Assembly: GCF_036711975.1 (NCBI RefSeq)
Contig: NC_091966.1
Span: 31,751,501-31,815,500 of the forward strand
Origin: Onthophagus taurus
Taxonomy: Eukaryota > Arthropoda > Insecta > Coleoptera > Scarabaeidae
Direction: 5' to 3'
DNA: 64,000 nt
Each line of letters begins with the position of its first letter. Positions within the stretch are counted from its first letter, which is position 1. Below are positions 45,540 through 57,321 of the stretch, in pieces. A program made the position numbers and the translations under genes. A model generated the notes under the pieces. The model was given only the letters and a program-made list of their open reading frames with translations. It was not told the DNA's origin and ran no database searches.

Positions 45540-47515
45540 AAGTAATAATAATAATAATAATAATGCCTTTATTAATCCTTACAATTAGTGTGCAAGTATA
45601 AAAAAAACAAAATACAAAAACGTAATAATAATAAAAAATAAGTATAAAGTTACAAAAACAAAATTGCAAAGGCTAACAGATGGCTGGGTCAGACAACACC
45701 ACAAAGTAGTGAGGTCTGCTCTTCCCCCAGTCCCCATGAACACAACATATTGCTTCTAAGTAAGTAGCGAAAATGAATACAGCGCACAAGACAAAAAATA
45801 CAAAAAACAAAAATTAAAATTTTACTCTAGAAAACCTAAATTGATTCCATCTGCCGCTCACATTCCATCGCTTGTATTTATATTTAAAACTCGACAGGTT
45901 CAATATTTTTAATGAACGAGGACGGGTATTCCAAAAGTTTGTCACACAATAAGTGAAAGAATTCCGAAATGAAGCCGACGCGTGACCAGGAACTGTAAGT
46001 GCATCTTTTCGACGAATATTGGTATTGTGGATGTCAGTACGATACGATATCTTCTTGCTCACATAAACAGGTGTTTTTTTATTTACAATTTTAAAATAAA
46101 CTACTCCCCTGTGAAAAATGATCCTGTTATACATATTTAGCCACCCACATTCTTTTAACTTATGTGAAATTTTGCAGTACTTTCGAATTCCATAAATTAG
46201 TCTTAAGCACCCATTTTGGACATACTGCACCCGTCTTCGATTGTCCCCAGTTATGCAAGCACCATAGACCGAGTCACAATGATTAAAATTGGATAAAATA
46301 ATTAACAAACCCAAATTTTTCACAGTGCGTACGTGTTGTAGTTCTTGATTATTTACACAAATTTTAAGATTGTCATCAACAAATTTCCTATGATTTCTGT
46401 TACCAAATACTATCACATTAGATTTGCTGGAGTTTACTTTTAAGCCATGCGCCTCAGAAGTGTCAACAAGTGATTGCACATCAAAATTTATTTTGACAGC
46501 AGCATTAGTCTCGGTGTGAGGAAATGATATTAATAACTGAGTATCATCAGCATAACAATGCATCCTCGGTAGTTCGCTGGATGATTTTCTCCACAGTTGA
46601 AACATTTAACCGAGATTTCTTGATATTCACAATGTTTCAAGCCCCTGTAGAACACACTAGTATAAATGATGAATAACAAAGGACCACATATACTGCCCTG
46701 AGGAACTCCTTTAGAGACAAATTCTGGTTTGGATAATGAGCCTTTAGCTTTCGTATGTTGCCTTCTGTTCAGAAGATAATGTTTAAAACTCCACAACATC
46801 CATTAGTACAGTATTGCAACTATGACCCGGTCTAAACCCTGACTGATTATCAGGTATGTCATAAAGCAATAGGTGTTCGACATTAAATTTAATAATAATT
46901 GCACTTCCACCTCGAGCCACATTACTCGGGTGATTTGTGTGATAAATATTGTAATGGTTGATGTTTATATACGATTCTCGTGTAATGTGAGTTTCGGAGA
47001 AAAGACATATATCAATATTGTTGTCTTTAAGTATTATTAGTAGTGTGTTTTGATGCTGTCGATGATCATTGGAATTCCACAGCATTATTTTTAGTTGCTG
47101 CTTTTTAGACATTTTGATTTCTTTTTTGAATCCCTCCTTGGTTTAAATTGCTTTCAATGAAATCTATACGTACATATAATGTTTTTATTGTTTCTTCTTC
47201 TTGAAGTATTTTTTCTAGTATTAGCTCTAATTTACTGTCAGCCTTCTTATGGATTAATGTTGTACTTACACTTTTCTCTGCAGTTTCACCACTCTCTTTT
47301 TCGGCATACGAGACGCCTGGCTTTATTTTATTTGAGTTTACTATTTTCTTACTACTGATGGATTGTAGTTCCTTAATCACAATGCATCCTCGGTAGTTCG
47401 CTGGATGATTTTCTCCACAGTTGAAACATTTAACCGAGATTTCTTTGGCTTTAGTGCATTAGGTCCAGTGTTCACCAGCACATTTAACACATCTCGGATT
47501 ATATCTCATTTAGAT
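45540..47515 (-). pseudogene. Minus-strand Jockey-type LINE with gag, endonuclease and RT parts
   Basis: Read 5' to 3' on the minus strand: gag zinc knuckles CVKCAGEHWT-stop-C and CFNCGENHPANYRGC (47380-47500), then a Lys/Glu-rich gag tail (47105-47380). ORF2 starts SKKQQLKIMLWNSNDHRQH with LFSETH, the endonuclease N-terminus. A deletion jumps to SGFRPGHSCNTVLMDVV in the RT. FKHYLLNRRQH and VPQGSICGPLLFIIYTS follow, then a second copy of the zinc-knuckle segment, then HCYADDTQLLISFP. After that come LKVNSSKSNVIVFGNRN, a deletion, and the C-terminal block YVQNGCLRLIYGIRKY with YRTDIHNTNIRRKDAL. The 3' end carries AATAAAGGC followed by an ATT microsatellite tail at about 45541-45565. It is a rearranged, dead copy. 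Confidence 0.85.
45541..45565. repeat. (ATT)n LINE tail
   Basis: About seven copies of the trinucleotide form the 3' tail of the minus-strand LINE, directly behind AATAAAGGC on that strand. A short-repeat tail in place of poly(A) is common in CR1/Jockey-group elements. Confidence 0.8.
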
Positions 47516-50097
47516 CAGTGATTAACATCTTTAATATAAATATATTTGAAACGACCTTGAGAATGTATAACTTCGGCTTATTGCAGGTAACAACTTCCTT
47601 TTCGACTCGATACAGAAACAACGTTTACAAAAATGATAATGAAGAATCAAATTGTGTACTATCAATATTTACTATAAACTTTTATGGTAGAAATTCAATT
47701 AAATTTTCTTGGCACAGAAAACACCATGGTCATTAATGCACATACAGTAGAAATTAACGCGGCGTTATCGCCAAAACGATCTACGCCGTCGACGTGAAAA
47801 TGGAAATTAAGGGCAGCTTCCATCATTTACGTGGGCGCCATCGACTGCACCGGCAGCCGTTTAAAGGCGTCCCCGACGTGCAAACAGACTGCGAGTCCGC
47901 GATATCGACCTTCGGGGCGTGTGTAAAAGGCCAAATTGCTCTGGCCCCGTAAATATTTGCCCTTTGTACGGGGAATGGCCGCGTGCTCCACGATAATGTC
48001 CGGCGTAAATAAATATATGCAGAGCGGATATTAAATGTTCAAAGAGGTATTAAAAATATGATCGCTTTAAAATAACACTCGACGTGTTTTTTTTTTATTC
48101 AAATTTATTCGAAAGGGCTAATGGTTGGTGAAATCGGTAAATATCGTAATGAATTTTCGAGTACGCTAACCGGGTTGCTACGTCATCAAATGAAAATGCG
48201 AATGGTTTATTGCTAACGACCACGGTCCGTCATATGGATAGGTGAGCTTTGCAACGGATGGATGGTGTTCGTAAATTATGAGCGTATATTTTATGATTTT
48301 GATCATTACCGCTTTGTGAATATTGCTTGAAACCAATTTAGTGTCTATATATTTTAAAACCTATTAAATTTTATTTCTAAAACGATTAAATTTAAATTAC
48401 TACTGATCTCTTGTCTCAAAAAATAAATAAATAAAGCCTTTGTTTTATTAATGGATTCAAGATTTACTTAACTTACTCTTAACGAAAACACATTGTCGAA
48501 TCAAAGAGACCCAGCATAAAAGAGAAAGAAAAAATCTCTCCGTTGGATAAATAATTCATTTTTAATCAACATAAAGCGACTGGGGCCGTTAGTGCAGGTC
48601 AGGCGTCCCATTTACCTCTAATGGATTAAAACATTTCCTCTCCAGAGCAGTTGGTGTCCTTTCTTTCTTATCCACATTATCAATTGGAACTTTGACATTC
48701 AGATGTGCTCATAAAGAACAAACTCTTCTTTTAAGAATGTGTGTTACGTGAGATCATAAAATTTTCAAATGGTGACCCAAGTTGCAGTAGCCGTGCCATT
48801 TTCCAGAGGAAAATGCAGTTAGGATAAACTTATTTATTAGGCCGTGATGGTGATTTAATGTGACGCCATCGCAACGACGAAACCCGATCGTAGTTGGCTA
48901 CGATGGCGACGTCGTCGTCGTCGTCGTCTTATTTTTTCGTTTTATTTTGATCAATTTCCTGAAACTGAATACGTTCGGTACTCGGCGACCTAATTGTAAC
49001 TGGATATCTAATATAGCTACTGATAGAAGTTGATAATTCAATAAGCGCGAAACGAGAGTAATGACGCAAGGTTAGTTGCGTCAAGATGTTTAATTAAAAA
49101 AGTTTTGTAATATAATTTCTATGTTTTAAAGTTACAATCGAAACAGAGTTATTTCATTCGTTACTGGTGCTATAATTTAAATGAAAAGTAGCGTAGAGAC
49201 GGCAACATATTGTACTCGAATTTGAACTAAAACCAGTTAAAGCGCGAATTAAATTCGCGGACATGGCCAGCACTAGAAATACCGTCTGTTTTTGCCTAAT
49301 TAACGATCGGCACAGGCGGTAGCACCCCAGCAGATCCGATCGTTTTATTATTCGTGCAGATCGGTGACACCGCATAAAACAAACTAGTTATTCCGATCGT
49401 GACAGAAGGGGGGTCCCTAGCTGTCGCTGATGCCGATTTAATTAGATTTTTTGCTCTGCCGCTACAATGGACACCGATACCTAATTAAACTTGTTAATGG
49501 CGACGAGCCGAACGATTATATTTCAACCGTTATCTGATACGGCTTCGGTTGTCTGGAAAAAGCAGTCGTACTGAACAGCGAAAAAATTTGTTGAAAACCG
49601 TAAACAAATACCGCTGACGGAAGCCTTTTGTCCACACGTACCTCGAAATTTTTAATTGGACATATTGACTTTTGCTGCATTTGTTTGGACTTTTTTACAA
49701 TCAGGTATGTTTGAAAATTTAACGTTAATTAAATTTTTTACAGTTTAACTTTGTATACATTTTTAGTTCACCGGATATGGATGCTTTATTTCTCGCATTA
49801 ATGCAGTATACAAAGAGGCAGCATTGTAATCGTGTAAAAATTCGTCCTGGATATTTTAACGAGTTTATGTAATTTGGAAAATTTTGAAGCAATTTGGATG
49901 ATTTTCACATCACGTTTCTGTTTATATCGAAACATACATTTTTTTTTGGCGATGATTAGATCATAAATAAAATTTATCAACAATATTCAATTTTTCTCAA
50001 CAAATCTTAACGTACTACTGGATCTAAGAATGAACTAAGTAACCAGATAAAATTACTGATTAGACTTTTACCCGTAATTTCCTATCTACTTTCTTAG
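47516..50097. other. Non-coding region with CpG-rich islands
   Basis: No confident gene. 47750-48015 is strongly CG-enriched and contains a 50-codon plus-strand frame (MEIKGSFHHLRGRHRL...) with no recognised domain, as well as an imperfect inverted repeat GGCCCCGTA / TACGGGGAATGGCC near 47941-47980. 48840-48950 has a GTC microsatellite. 49150-49600 is again CG-richer, with several TAATTA homeodomain-type words. These may be regulatory islands of a developmental gene whose exons lie elsewhere; this is inference from composition only. Confidence 0.35.
48908..48929. repeat. (GTC)n microsatellite
   Basis: Seven trinucleotide copies in a CG-richer stretch. Confidence 0.85.
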
Positions 50098-50748
50098 CTG
50101 ATATCTTCCTTATTATTAGAGATAGCGAAAAACTAAATGCACGTGCAAGCGCGTGACCGCCGCGTGTTATGCACCAGTAGAAAGAGCAGGAAATTTTCGA
50201 TAAGATAGATATAGTTCTAGAGTTTTCTCCTGGTTATATAAGAAAGTTACCGACCCGAACAAGATTTAGAACTGGCTAAAACGTATGAATTTAGCAGTTT
50301 TTGGCTAAAAACGTACTTGTGCAAGCGTGTGATCGCCGCGTGTTATATACCATTAGAAAGAGCAGAAAATTTTCAATAGGATATAGTTTTCCCCCTATCA
50401 AATAAGGAAGTTGTTTAGAGGAAGAGTGTTTAAGCGTTTCTGCGTGTAGGGATGAATATTAAGGGTGATTGACGCATGACGCCGATAGATCTTGATCCCG
50501 AATTAATCCGGATTAAGACAGTTGAAGGAGCGCCCATTCTGACTATGATAACAGTTTTATAACAATTGCACAAGGCCTTGAAGTTTGGTAATTTCGAGCT
50601 ATTTTAACTACAGGGCGGTGTTCTTCATTTTTTATTGATCTTAATATCAACTTATCGGCAGACGGAAAGGCTTTAGATAGAGAAAGATTCAAGCTTTCAA
50701 GTGGTGCATTTAGTTTTTCGCTATCTGTAATAATAAGGAAGATATCAG
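50098..50748. mobile_element. 651-bp fold-back/MITE-like element with internal direct repeats
   Basis: The left arm CTGATATCTTCCTTATTATT then AGATAGCGAAAAACTAAATG (50098-50144) is repeated in reverse complement at 50704-50748 with one or two differences. Inside, a ~75-bp segment (gcaagcgcgtgaccgccgcg, gtgttatgcacca, agaaagagcagg) occurs twice in direct orientation, at about 50147-50215 and 50319-50390. No coding capacity. Target-site duplications are not obvious, so the superfamily is unknown. Confidence 0.65.
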
Positions 50749-51129
50749 TCACGATGAGTCAAGATATCACCAATCACGATGAGATAACGATTAAAATTAC
50801 CTAAATTGGAGTATTAGCTACTGTGTTTCAAATTAAAACTTCAGTCAAATTATGAAATCAAAAATACTATATAATCTGATCCTATACTTTGCTCTCTTGG
50901 TGGCTTTATATTGGTATTGGACCGAAAATTTATCTTAATTTTATCATTTCTCCTGATATTGCCATTGTTTACAGTACTTGCGTGGTTGAGTCCTGGGTTT
51001 CCTTTCCGCGTTATCAGGTATGGTGTAAGTATGTCCATTATGACAGGGTTAATGAGATTTTGGTTATGGATTAAAATTTTTTTATGATCTATTTTCGTGT
51101 TTCGGTTTACTAGGTTTAGTTCACGTCTG
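50749..51129. other. Spacer, nothing recognised
   Basis: AT-rich. May include decayed LINE sequence preceding the RTE fragment. Confidence 0.3.
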
Positions 51130-51720
51130 ATTTAATTGTTTGCAAAGTTATCGGAAGTCCAGAAAAGCTTTTTTAATCAGTATTTTATACAAAATTAATC
51201 CCACAAGCAATGCACAAGATATAAAATACCGTATGGGAAAAGCGAGTGCAGTTTTCAATAAAATGAGTAAAATTTTCAAAAGCCACAACATATCCCTCCA
51301 AACAAACGAAAGACATCTAGGATGACCTGTCTTTTCCACACTGTTCCACAACTAAAAAACTGGAGCCTTTACTTGTGGCTGTATAGACGATGCTCAAAAT
51401 ACCATGGATAGCTCAAATGACGAAGAGGGAAGTGCTACAAAGACTGAATATCGGAAATCATATATACCAAACAAACGCAGCAAACTCGAATAACTGAGAC
51501 ATATAATTAGAAATGAACACCGATATTTCCTGCTCCAATCCATAATTATGGGAAAGTTAAAGGAAAAAGAAGACTCGGCAGAAGAAGAATCTCGTCGCTA
51601 CGAAAGTGTAGAACTTAGGTTAGGAAAACCTCAGCAGAATGGTTTCGAGCTGCTATCAACAAAATCGTAATTACCAGCATGATTGCCTTTCGAATAGGAT
51701 AGGTATCTCAAAATCAAAGA
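51130..51720 (+). pseudogene. RTE-type LINE 3' end
   Basis: Plus-strand frames give DIKYRMGKASAVFNKMSKIF, then SHNISLQTN, MLKIPWIAQMTKREVLQRL, LRHIIRNEHRYFLLQSIIMG with KLKEKEDSAEEE, and WFRAAINKIV. These correspond to the end of the RT and the C-terminal YLGHIxRxxxYxLLQxIIxGKxxGKRxxGRRxxSWLxNLR block of the arthropod RTE family, the same family as the minus-strand scrap at 6.1-6.7 kb. The GKRGPGRR motif has decayed to KEKEDSAEEE by a frameshift. No intact frame. Confidence 0.75.
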
Positions 51721-52139
51721 AAAAACAAATGCTCGTTACATTTAAGAGTTATAATAAGAGTTATAGCATTATATCTGTTAGTGTTTGTATATTACTAGCT
51801 ACTTCAATTGTCTCTATTTTCCTTATTTAATACATATAAAATATATCTCGGTATCTTTAACAGTTTTAGAGATATTTCGATTTTAATACAAAGTGAGCTA
51901 AAGCATCTAAACATGAATAAATCATCAACCAACTTTTTATAGTTTTCCGATAACTTTGCGAACAATGAAAACATTTCAAAAATGGACATTGTCACGACTT
52001 GTTGATTTTTGGTTGTTTACTTTGTTTTGTGGTAATGTCAGCGTATTGGCATATTACCGGCAATGTTGCAACGATGATGTCTATTACCAATAATAGAACT
52101 TCGTATAAGCTTCGTGGTATCGTCTGTATATTAAAGAGT
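51721..52139. other. Spacer between LINE remnants
   Basis: No gene recognised. Probably retroelement-derived. Confidence 0.25.
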
Positions 52140-52600
52140 CTGTCACATTTATTTGGTTTATAGTATATTAGTTGTGCGACTTTATATAGTTATTAGTTCG
52201 AGGATTGACCCTTGTGGTACCTCCGCTGAAGTTGTTTTCTCAGTGAACCTTTTGTACAATTTTGATTTAAAGACCTTCGCGCCATATTTTGTCAAACGCT
52301 TTTTCAATGTCCAAGAATATTACGGCGGTCGATGTAGCTGTGAGGAAGTGTTTATTGCTATGTTCTGTGATTCTACCCACTTGTTGGGTAGGGGAAATGA
52401 TGTTTTACGTTGATGTACGATTTGTTCTACACGATTATGTAGGTTTTTTTAGGGACTTTAACTAGTTCAGAAATTAGGCTTATGGATTGGTAGCTTAATA
52501 GATCTCGTTTAGGTTTGTTTGTCTTTAAGAGGAGGATGATTTTTGCGAGTTTTCAAGTTTTTGAGAAATGGCGTGAGAAAAGACTGCGTTTTACGTTCAT
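52140..52600 (-). pseudogene. Minus-strand LINE RT fragment
   Basis: On the minus strand STAVIFLDIEKAFDKIWREG gives the RT LDIEKAFDxxWxxG motif intact. It is followed by SAEVPQGSILE, the PQGS motif (near 52200-52230). Upstream, phrases such as IKLPIHKPNF correspond to the YRPISL region. A possible QYAD relic occurs near 52050. The fragment is a different lineage from the copies at 44-47 kb and is interrupted by stops. Confidence 0.65.
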
Positions 52601-53796
52601 ATTTCGAGTTATTCGTATTTTATAATTGGATCTTTTATGTTGTGAATATTTACATAGTGAGAACACCCAAGAACAACAGATATTTACTGGAATTTACTAA
52701 CTATGAGTATAGTTTAGAAAATGGTGTTTCGGTATCATATTTTGATATATCTTATTCCCTGTATAATTTTTAAAAGATGTGTTCCTGTGTAGGAAACAAC
52801 ATACGGGAGCTTTCCTTATTTCTATTAGTTTTCTATAAGCATCAGAAATGTTTCAGTCTTTTCTTCACGATCATTATAAGTTATATTACACGAGATCATC
52901 ACACATCTTAGATATACATACATTCGATAATTTCAAGTAGATATTTGTTCTTCTAATTAAGACGAAGAAGCTGTATCACATATCAATTATCGCAGCTTAC
53001 AAGGTAGAGAAGTAACGTCGGTAATTGAAGTATAACCTATAGAAAGGCCAATCATAAAATTATAGCATTTATGGCAGTTATGATAGAATTATGAAAGAAT
53101 GTGAAGTGGTTAAGAGAATCTTAATATTTCCGAGAAATCTTTCAGGATAAGAAACGAAAACTACGACAACGGTTTTACGACGAACCTCAAGATAAAGTGC
53201 TGAAGCAAACCAGAAAAAACAATTTATGTAGAACGTTTTTTATATCCTTCTTGACAGTTTTTTTCGACACGACGTTTTTGTGCTTTGAAAGATGTAAACA
53301 ATAGATTTAGCTATTTTTCTAAATTATCAGGCTTTACAAGTATTGCGTTATGGGTATGTCACAACAAAATGCAATTCATAACACACAACGAATAAGAGTA
53401 GTTAGTTAATCATTAAAATTATAAAATATATAAATCATGACGATACAAAATAAAGCATGTGATGACTAATTGACAAATCGGAGTTACAAACAAAGACACA
53501 TCTATCAGGGGTCTGTGAATTTGACAGTAAGTACACTAATAAACAACCGTTTATCAATTGTTAGTGTCTCATGAGTGGTACTTACTAATTTTACATATCA
53601 TAAAACTAGCACTAACTGCGAAATCGGTGTTGTTCAAAATTTGTTTTGGACAAATATAATTGATTTTTAATTTTTGTTTTTGAAACTTTAACACCACCCA
53701 CAATAATGCTCGGTTTAATGAATAAATAAATAAAGTTTATTTTGATATATGAACAAAACTGAAGCTTTTTATTAGATAAAAACAGTACAAAAAAGA
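52601..53796. other. Intergenic, nothing recognised
   Basis: AT-rich, no supportable gene or repeat. The right end holds the terminator side of the tRNA-Lys copy that follows. Confidence 0.35.
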
Positions 53797-53868
53797 CGCC
53801 CGAGCAGGGACTTGAACCCTGGACCCTTGGATTAAAGTCCAATGCTCTACCGACTGAGCTACCCGGGC
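53797..53868 (-). pseudogene. tRNA-Lys copy with anticodon-loop deletion
   Basis: 72 nt, identical to the other tRNA-Lys copies except for one missing base in the anticodon loop (CTTTAA in place of CTTTTAA, at 53831-53837). A six-base loop cannot present the anticodon normally, so this is probably a pseudogene unless it is a sequencing error in a homopolymer. It still has an upstream GGTAATACAAAA at -29 to -18 and a T6 terminator. Confidence 0.8.
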
Positions 53869-54227
53869 AATAAAATTTTAAGAATTTTTGTATTACCAGG
53901 TTTTATTGCTAACAAATTAATAGAAAAATGAAAATTAGAATCATTTTTATATAATTTCTTACTAAAATAAAGATAGTAATTAGACTATGTTCATTCTTTG
54001 AAACTGTGCAAACTTAATTTTGGGATTACAGTAGAATGAAAATGTAAACTTATCTTGTATGTTAATAATTAAATAAAATGAGTTAGCAGCATTGTCAAGA
54101 CGTATTTGTGACAAGATTCCAATTCAACAAGAAGTATTTGCTACAAATTATACATCGTTTAAAAAAAAGAAGTTTTCTTTGCCCAGATTTTTTAATTGTC
54201 CAATAAAAAAAACTTTAAAAAAGTAAT

Positions 54228-54300
54228 CGCCCGAGCAGGGACTTGAACCCTGGACCCTTGGATTAAAAGTCCAATGCTCTACCGACTGAGCTACCCGGGC
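54228..54300 (-). tRNA. tRNA-Lys (UUU)
   Basis: 73 nt, intact and identical to the copies at 20537 and 29820. Anticodon TTT. The upstream element on the minus strand is GGAAGTATAAAAA, slightly further from the gene than in the other copies. The downstream T-run is less tight (ttttttaaagttttttt region on the minus strand). Confidence 0.95.
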
Positions 54301-55010
54301 TTGAAAGCTTGAACTTTTTTTTTATACTTCCAAAATATTGCTGCCAAATTAATAATCTGCGCAGAAACTTAAGTTTCCACATGCCACATGCATGGGTTAC
54401 TGACGCCTGTAAGAAGCCAGTTTAGTCGCGCCAGAATTTGTTTCCACATAAATATGATAATTGCACGTAGAAGTTACCTAGGTGCATCAAGTACTTTACT
54501 TAGAGAAAATACATAATTATACACATTATTATGGCATAATTATGCACATGGTTAGCTGATGCTTCACTTCTGCACTGGAACTGTCTTCGGCATAATCTCA
54601 ACTATCCTTCTTAAGGTTTCATTTCTTGCAGTTCGGTCCTTATGTTCTCGAATTTTATGATTCCACAAACACGGGTATTCTTCATATGTTTCCAAAAACA
54701 GTATTATTTGTTGTGATGGCCATCTTTGGATGGTTTATTACAAGATTTTATACAAAGACGTTTATACAGTTGCTAGTTTTCTTTACCAATACTACTATTG
54801 GCGCCACATACAATCTGTCAAATAGAGTTAAGAAGAGATTTCAAAAGTGGTCGTTAGTTGTAGTATTTGGATTAGCTATTCTCCCTAAAATGACAATGAA
54901 AACACAATATTGAGATCAAAAGATATATATATTCAAATTTTACATATCTCTGATCATTATCATACGTTGTGCAGCTTGGTATTATCATACAAATACTAAA
55001 AAGGAATCTT
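54301..55010. other. Spacer in the tRNA cluster with an unexplained hydrophobic frame
   Basis: 54626-54913 (plus) is open for 95 codons, hydrophobic, and includes PKTVLFVVMAIFGWFITRFY and LLVFFTNTTIGATYNL. It lacks an ATG start and splice context, and I recognise no family. Probably chance or an old gene scrap. Confidence 0.25.
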
Positions 55011-55083
55011 CGCCCGAGCAGGGACTTGAACCCTGGACCCTTGGATTAAAAGTCCAATGCTCTACCGACTGAGCTACCCGGGC
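55011..55083 (-). tRNA. tRNA-Lys (UUU)
   Basis: 73 nt, intact, identical to the consensus of the family here. The upstream element on the minus strand is CAGAAATACAAG at -29 to -18. The terminator is a T5 run at 54998-55002. Confidence 0.95.
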
Positions 55084-55283
55084 TTGTGTTTTCCTCAACT
55101 CTTGTATTTCTGGACCAAATTAACAGAAACACGAAGTTAAGAAGTTTTCCTTCAAAAGACTGCGCAAACGCTATTTTAATATTAAAAGGAAAATTAATAA
55201 TTTTACGTGTAACTGAGTAAGATGACTTTGTTAAATATTGTGGACTCTATATTCATAAAAACTACTAAAAGAAAAAAAAAGGT

Positions 55284-55356
55284 CGCCCGAGCAGGGACTT
55301 GAACCCTGGACCCTTGGATTAAAAGTCCAATGCTCTACCGACTGAGCTACCCGGGC
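55284..55356 (-). tRNA. tRNA-Lys (UUU)
   Basis: 73 nt, intact. The upstream element GGAAATACAAAA (55374-55385 on the plus strand as its complement) is at -29 to -18 and is identical to that of the copy at 29820. The terminator is T9. Its downstream 130 bp are duplicated next to the copy at 57322. Confidence 0.95.
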
Positions 55357-55859
55357 TTTGAAAATAGAAAAAATTTTGTATTTCCGAGTTATTAGCCACA
55401 ATGAATAGAATTTCTCTACTTCGAAGCCATGACTGATTTCACTAAGTTGAGCCTTTATCCAGTGAGATATGGCAACAACTCGAACTGCAACATTGAAGAT
55501 AGGAGAAGAGAAATACTCTCGTCTAATGCTCAAAGTGCTGGATTAATCGTTTACCAAGTCAATGACTAACGGCTAAGTGTTTGCAGGTGAATCTCCAATA
55601 ACTTAAGACAACTATGGTCGCAAATACTCTCGATAGTGATACTGAAAATACGAATTAATATATTACCAACACAGATTTTAGTATCTCCTGGGGGTTACGT
55701 TTAATTCGTGTCTACTAATGTATTTCCGGTTATGGCATGTTTAGTACATGATAAACCCAAAAAAGATTGAAGTATTTGTAAACCATGTGAAGGGACAAGA
55801 AGAAAGTAAAGTGGAAGAAACACCGTTATTATATTGGTTGACTTGAAAAACGTAAATTC

Positions 55860-56480
55860 AGTGTTTATAATTTAACTGCACCAAAAATAAGAAAATCTAC
55901 TGTGCAGTTTGGCAAATGATATCCGGAAGGGCAGAAACATTAGCTGCAGTCTACTGAGAATTTTGGACAAAATTGTTACAGATTTTCCGGAATTGGTCTT
56001 TTGGTCTGATTCCTGTGTTCCCCAGAATAGGAATAACGTCTCTTGATCAAAAATCATCCACAAATAGAATTGATACAACAAAAATTCTCCAAACCTGGAG
56101 GACCTTTGTCGCATGATAATGTCCAAGAAGTAAATATTGTGCATAGTCTTCTAGAAAGAAAAATGGGTTTTAGCGAAATTTTTAATCCAATGTCTCATTA
56201 CTGAGGAATCTGTTTACCAAAATGTTAGCACGTTCAAACGTGCTAAAATTACACAATGTCAAAATTACACACTTTAAATAAGCACGTTTATAAAAAAAAA
56301 GCTTGTTGTAATGCAGATGAGAGCATCAGACTTTGATTTTCAAACATTATCAAAAAACTTTACCTACAATAAAGTCCCTTTATAGTAGATATAAAACTTC
56401 CTCAATGATATTTGACAACCAGATTAGAATGGACGTAACTGAAATCAACGCAATAGACCCAATAGTAATATTAATATAGG
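55860..56480 (+). pseudogene. Transposon-type protein fragment (SDSCxxQNRN family)
   Basis: Plus-strand broken frames give NLTAPKIRKSTVQF, ISGRAETLAAVY, VTDFPELVFWSDSCVPQNRN, QKFSKPGG, VHSLLERKMGFSEIFNPM, MRASDFDFQTLSKNFTYNKV and DNQIRMDVTEINAID. This succession is that of an uncharacterised protein family found in many copies in arthropod genomes, with WSDSCxxQNRN followed by HSxIER. Its dispersed multicopy nature suggests a DNA-transposon origin, but I cannot name the superfamily. Stops and shifts show decay. It sits inside the tRNA-Lys cluster. Confidence 0.55.
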
Positions 56481-57180
56481 CCACTTTACTAATAATGTAA
56501 AATGCGTTTCCAAAAAGACATCGTTGGAGTAAAGAAAAAGGCAGATATTAAAATCAATACTTAAATACATGCCACAAATTGACCAAAATTTTCATGAAGT
56601 GCAGTAGTAACAATAAAGAAACACTTTGTATAAAATTAGCATCATTTCCATTTCAAACGTGTTTCTTCACACCGACATGGTTCACACTTTTGCAGTTGAT
56701 ATATTTTGAAAACTTTTGATAACCGACATTGGACCAAGTGACGATATTTACAACAGTATATGAGGCTTCTGAACAATGATTGAGTTTAATAATTGCGTAT
56801 TTATGTTTGTTAAAAAGAAAATGTTAAAATTTTTACGTGTTCAAAAGGAATGTATTCATACGTGTTAAAGCATGCACAAGACTGATGTAGACCTACTTTT
56901 AAAAAGGGAGGTAGAGTTAAAAAATCGCGTAACTATGATTTCGCGTGAGATGGGGTCGCCTAAGTATTACTGTACTTATAATCAGATTAATAATTATTGT
57001 ATGTTTTTCAGTGTTACTTTTTGTAATGATTGATTGAATCATTTAAGTTAATTTCAAGAATTTTTTTTAAAACATCACAAAATTTGAAAGCGGAATTACT
57101 TAAAGCTCAATTAATTTATTGATTTTAAAAATTAGTTAAAAATTTAGCAAAAAAAAGCAGGGACGTGAACTTACAATTAG
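56481..57180. other. Spacer
   Basis: No gene recognised. The left part is probably 3' flank of the transposon-type fragment. Confidence 0.3.
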
Positions 57181-57321
57181 TTCAAAAGACTGCACAAATG
57201 CTATTTTAATATTAAAAGAATAATTAATAATTTTACGTGTAACTGAGTAAGATGACTTTGTTAAATATTGTGGTATTAGGTGCCATAATTCATAAAAACG
57301 ACTAAAAGAAAAAAAAAAGGC
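57181..57321. repeat. Duplicated downstream flank of tRNA-Lys
   Basis: Matches 55151-55283 closely (ttcaaaagactgc, ctattttaatattaaaag, ttttacgtgtaactgagtaa, gactttgttaaatattgtgg). Together with the adjoining tRNA this is a segmental duplication of about 210 bp separated by 2 kb. Confidence 0.85.

Noticed and set aside
54626-54913. 95-codon hydrophobic frame between tRNA genes
   Set aside because: No ATG start, no splice context, no family pattern. Hydrophobic frames are common by chance in T-rich DNA.
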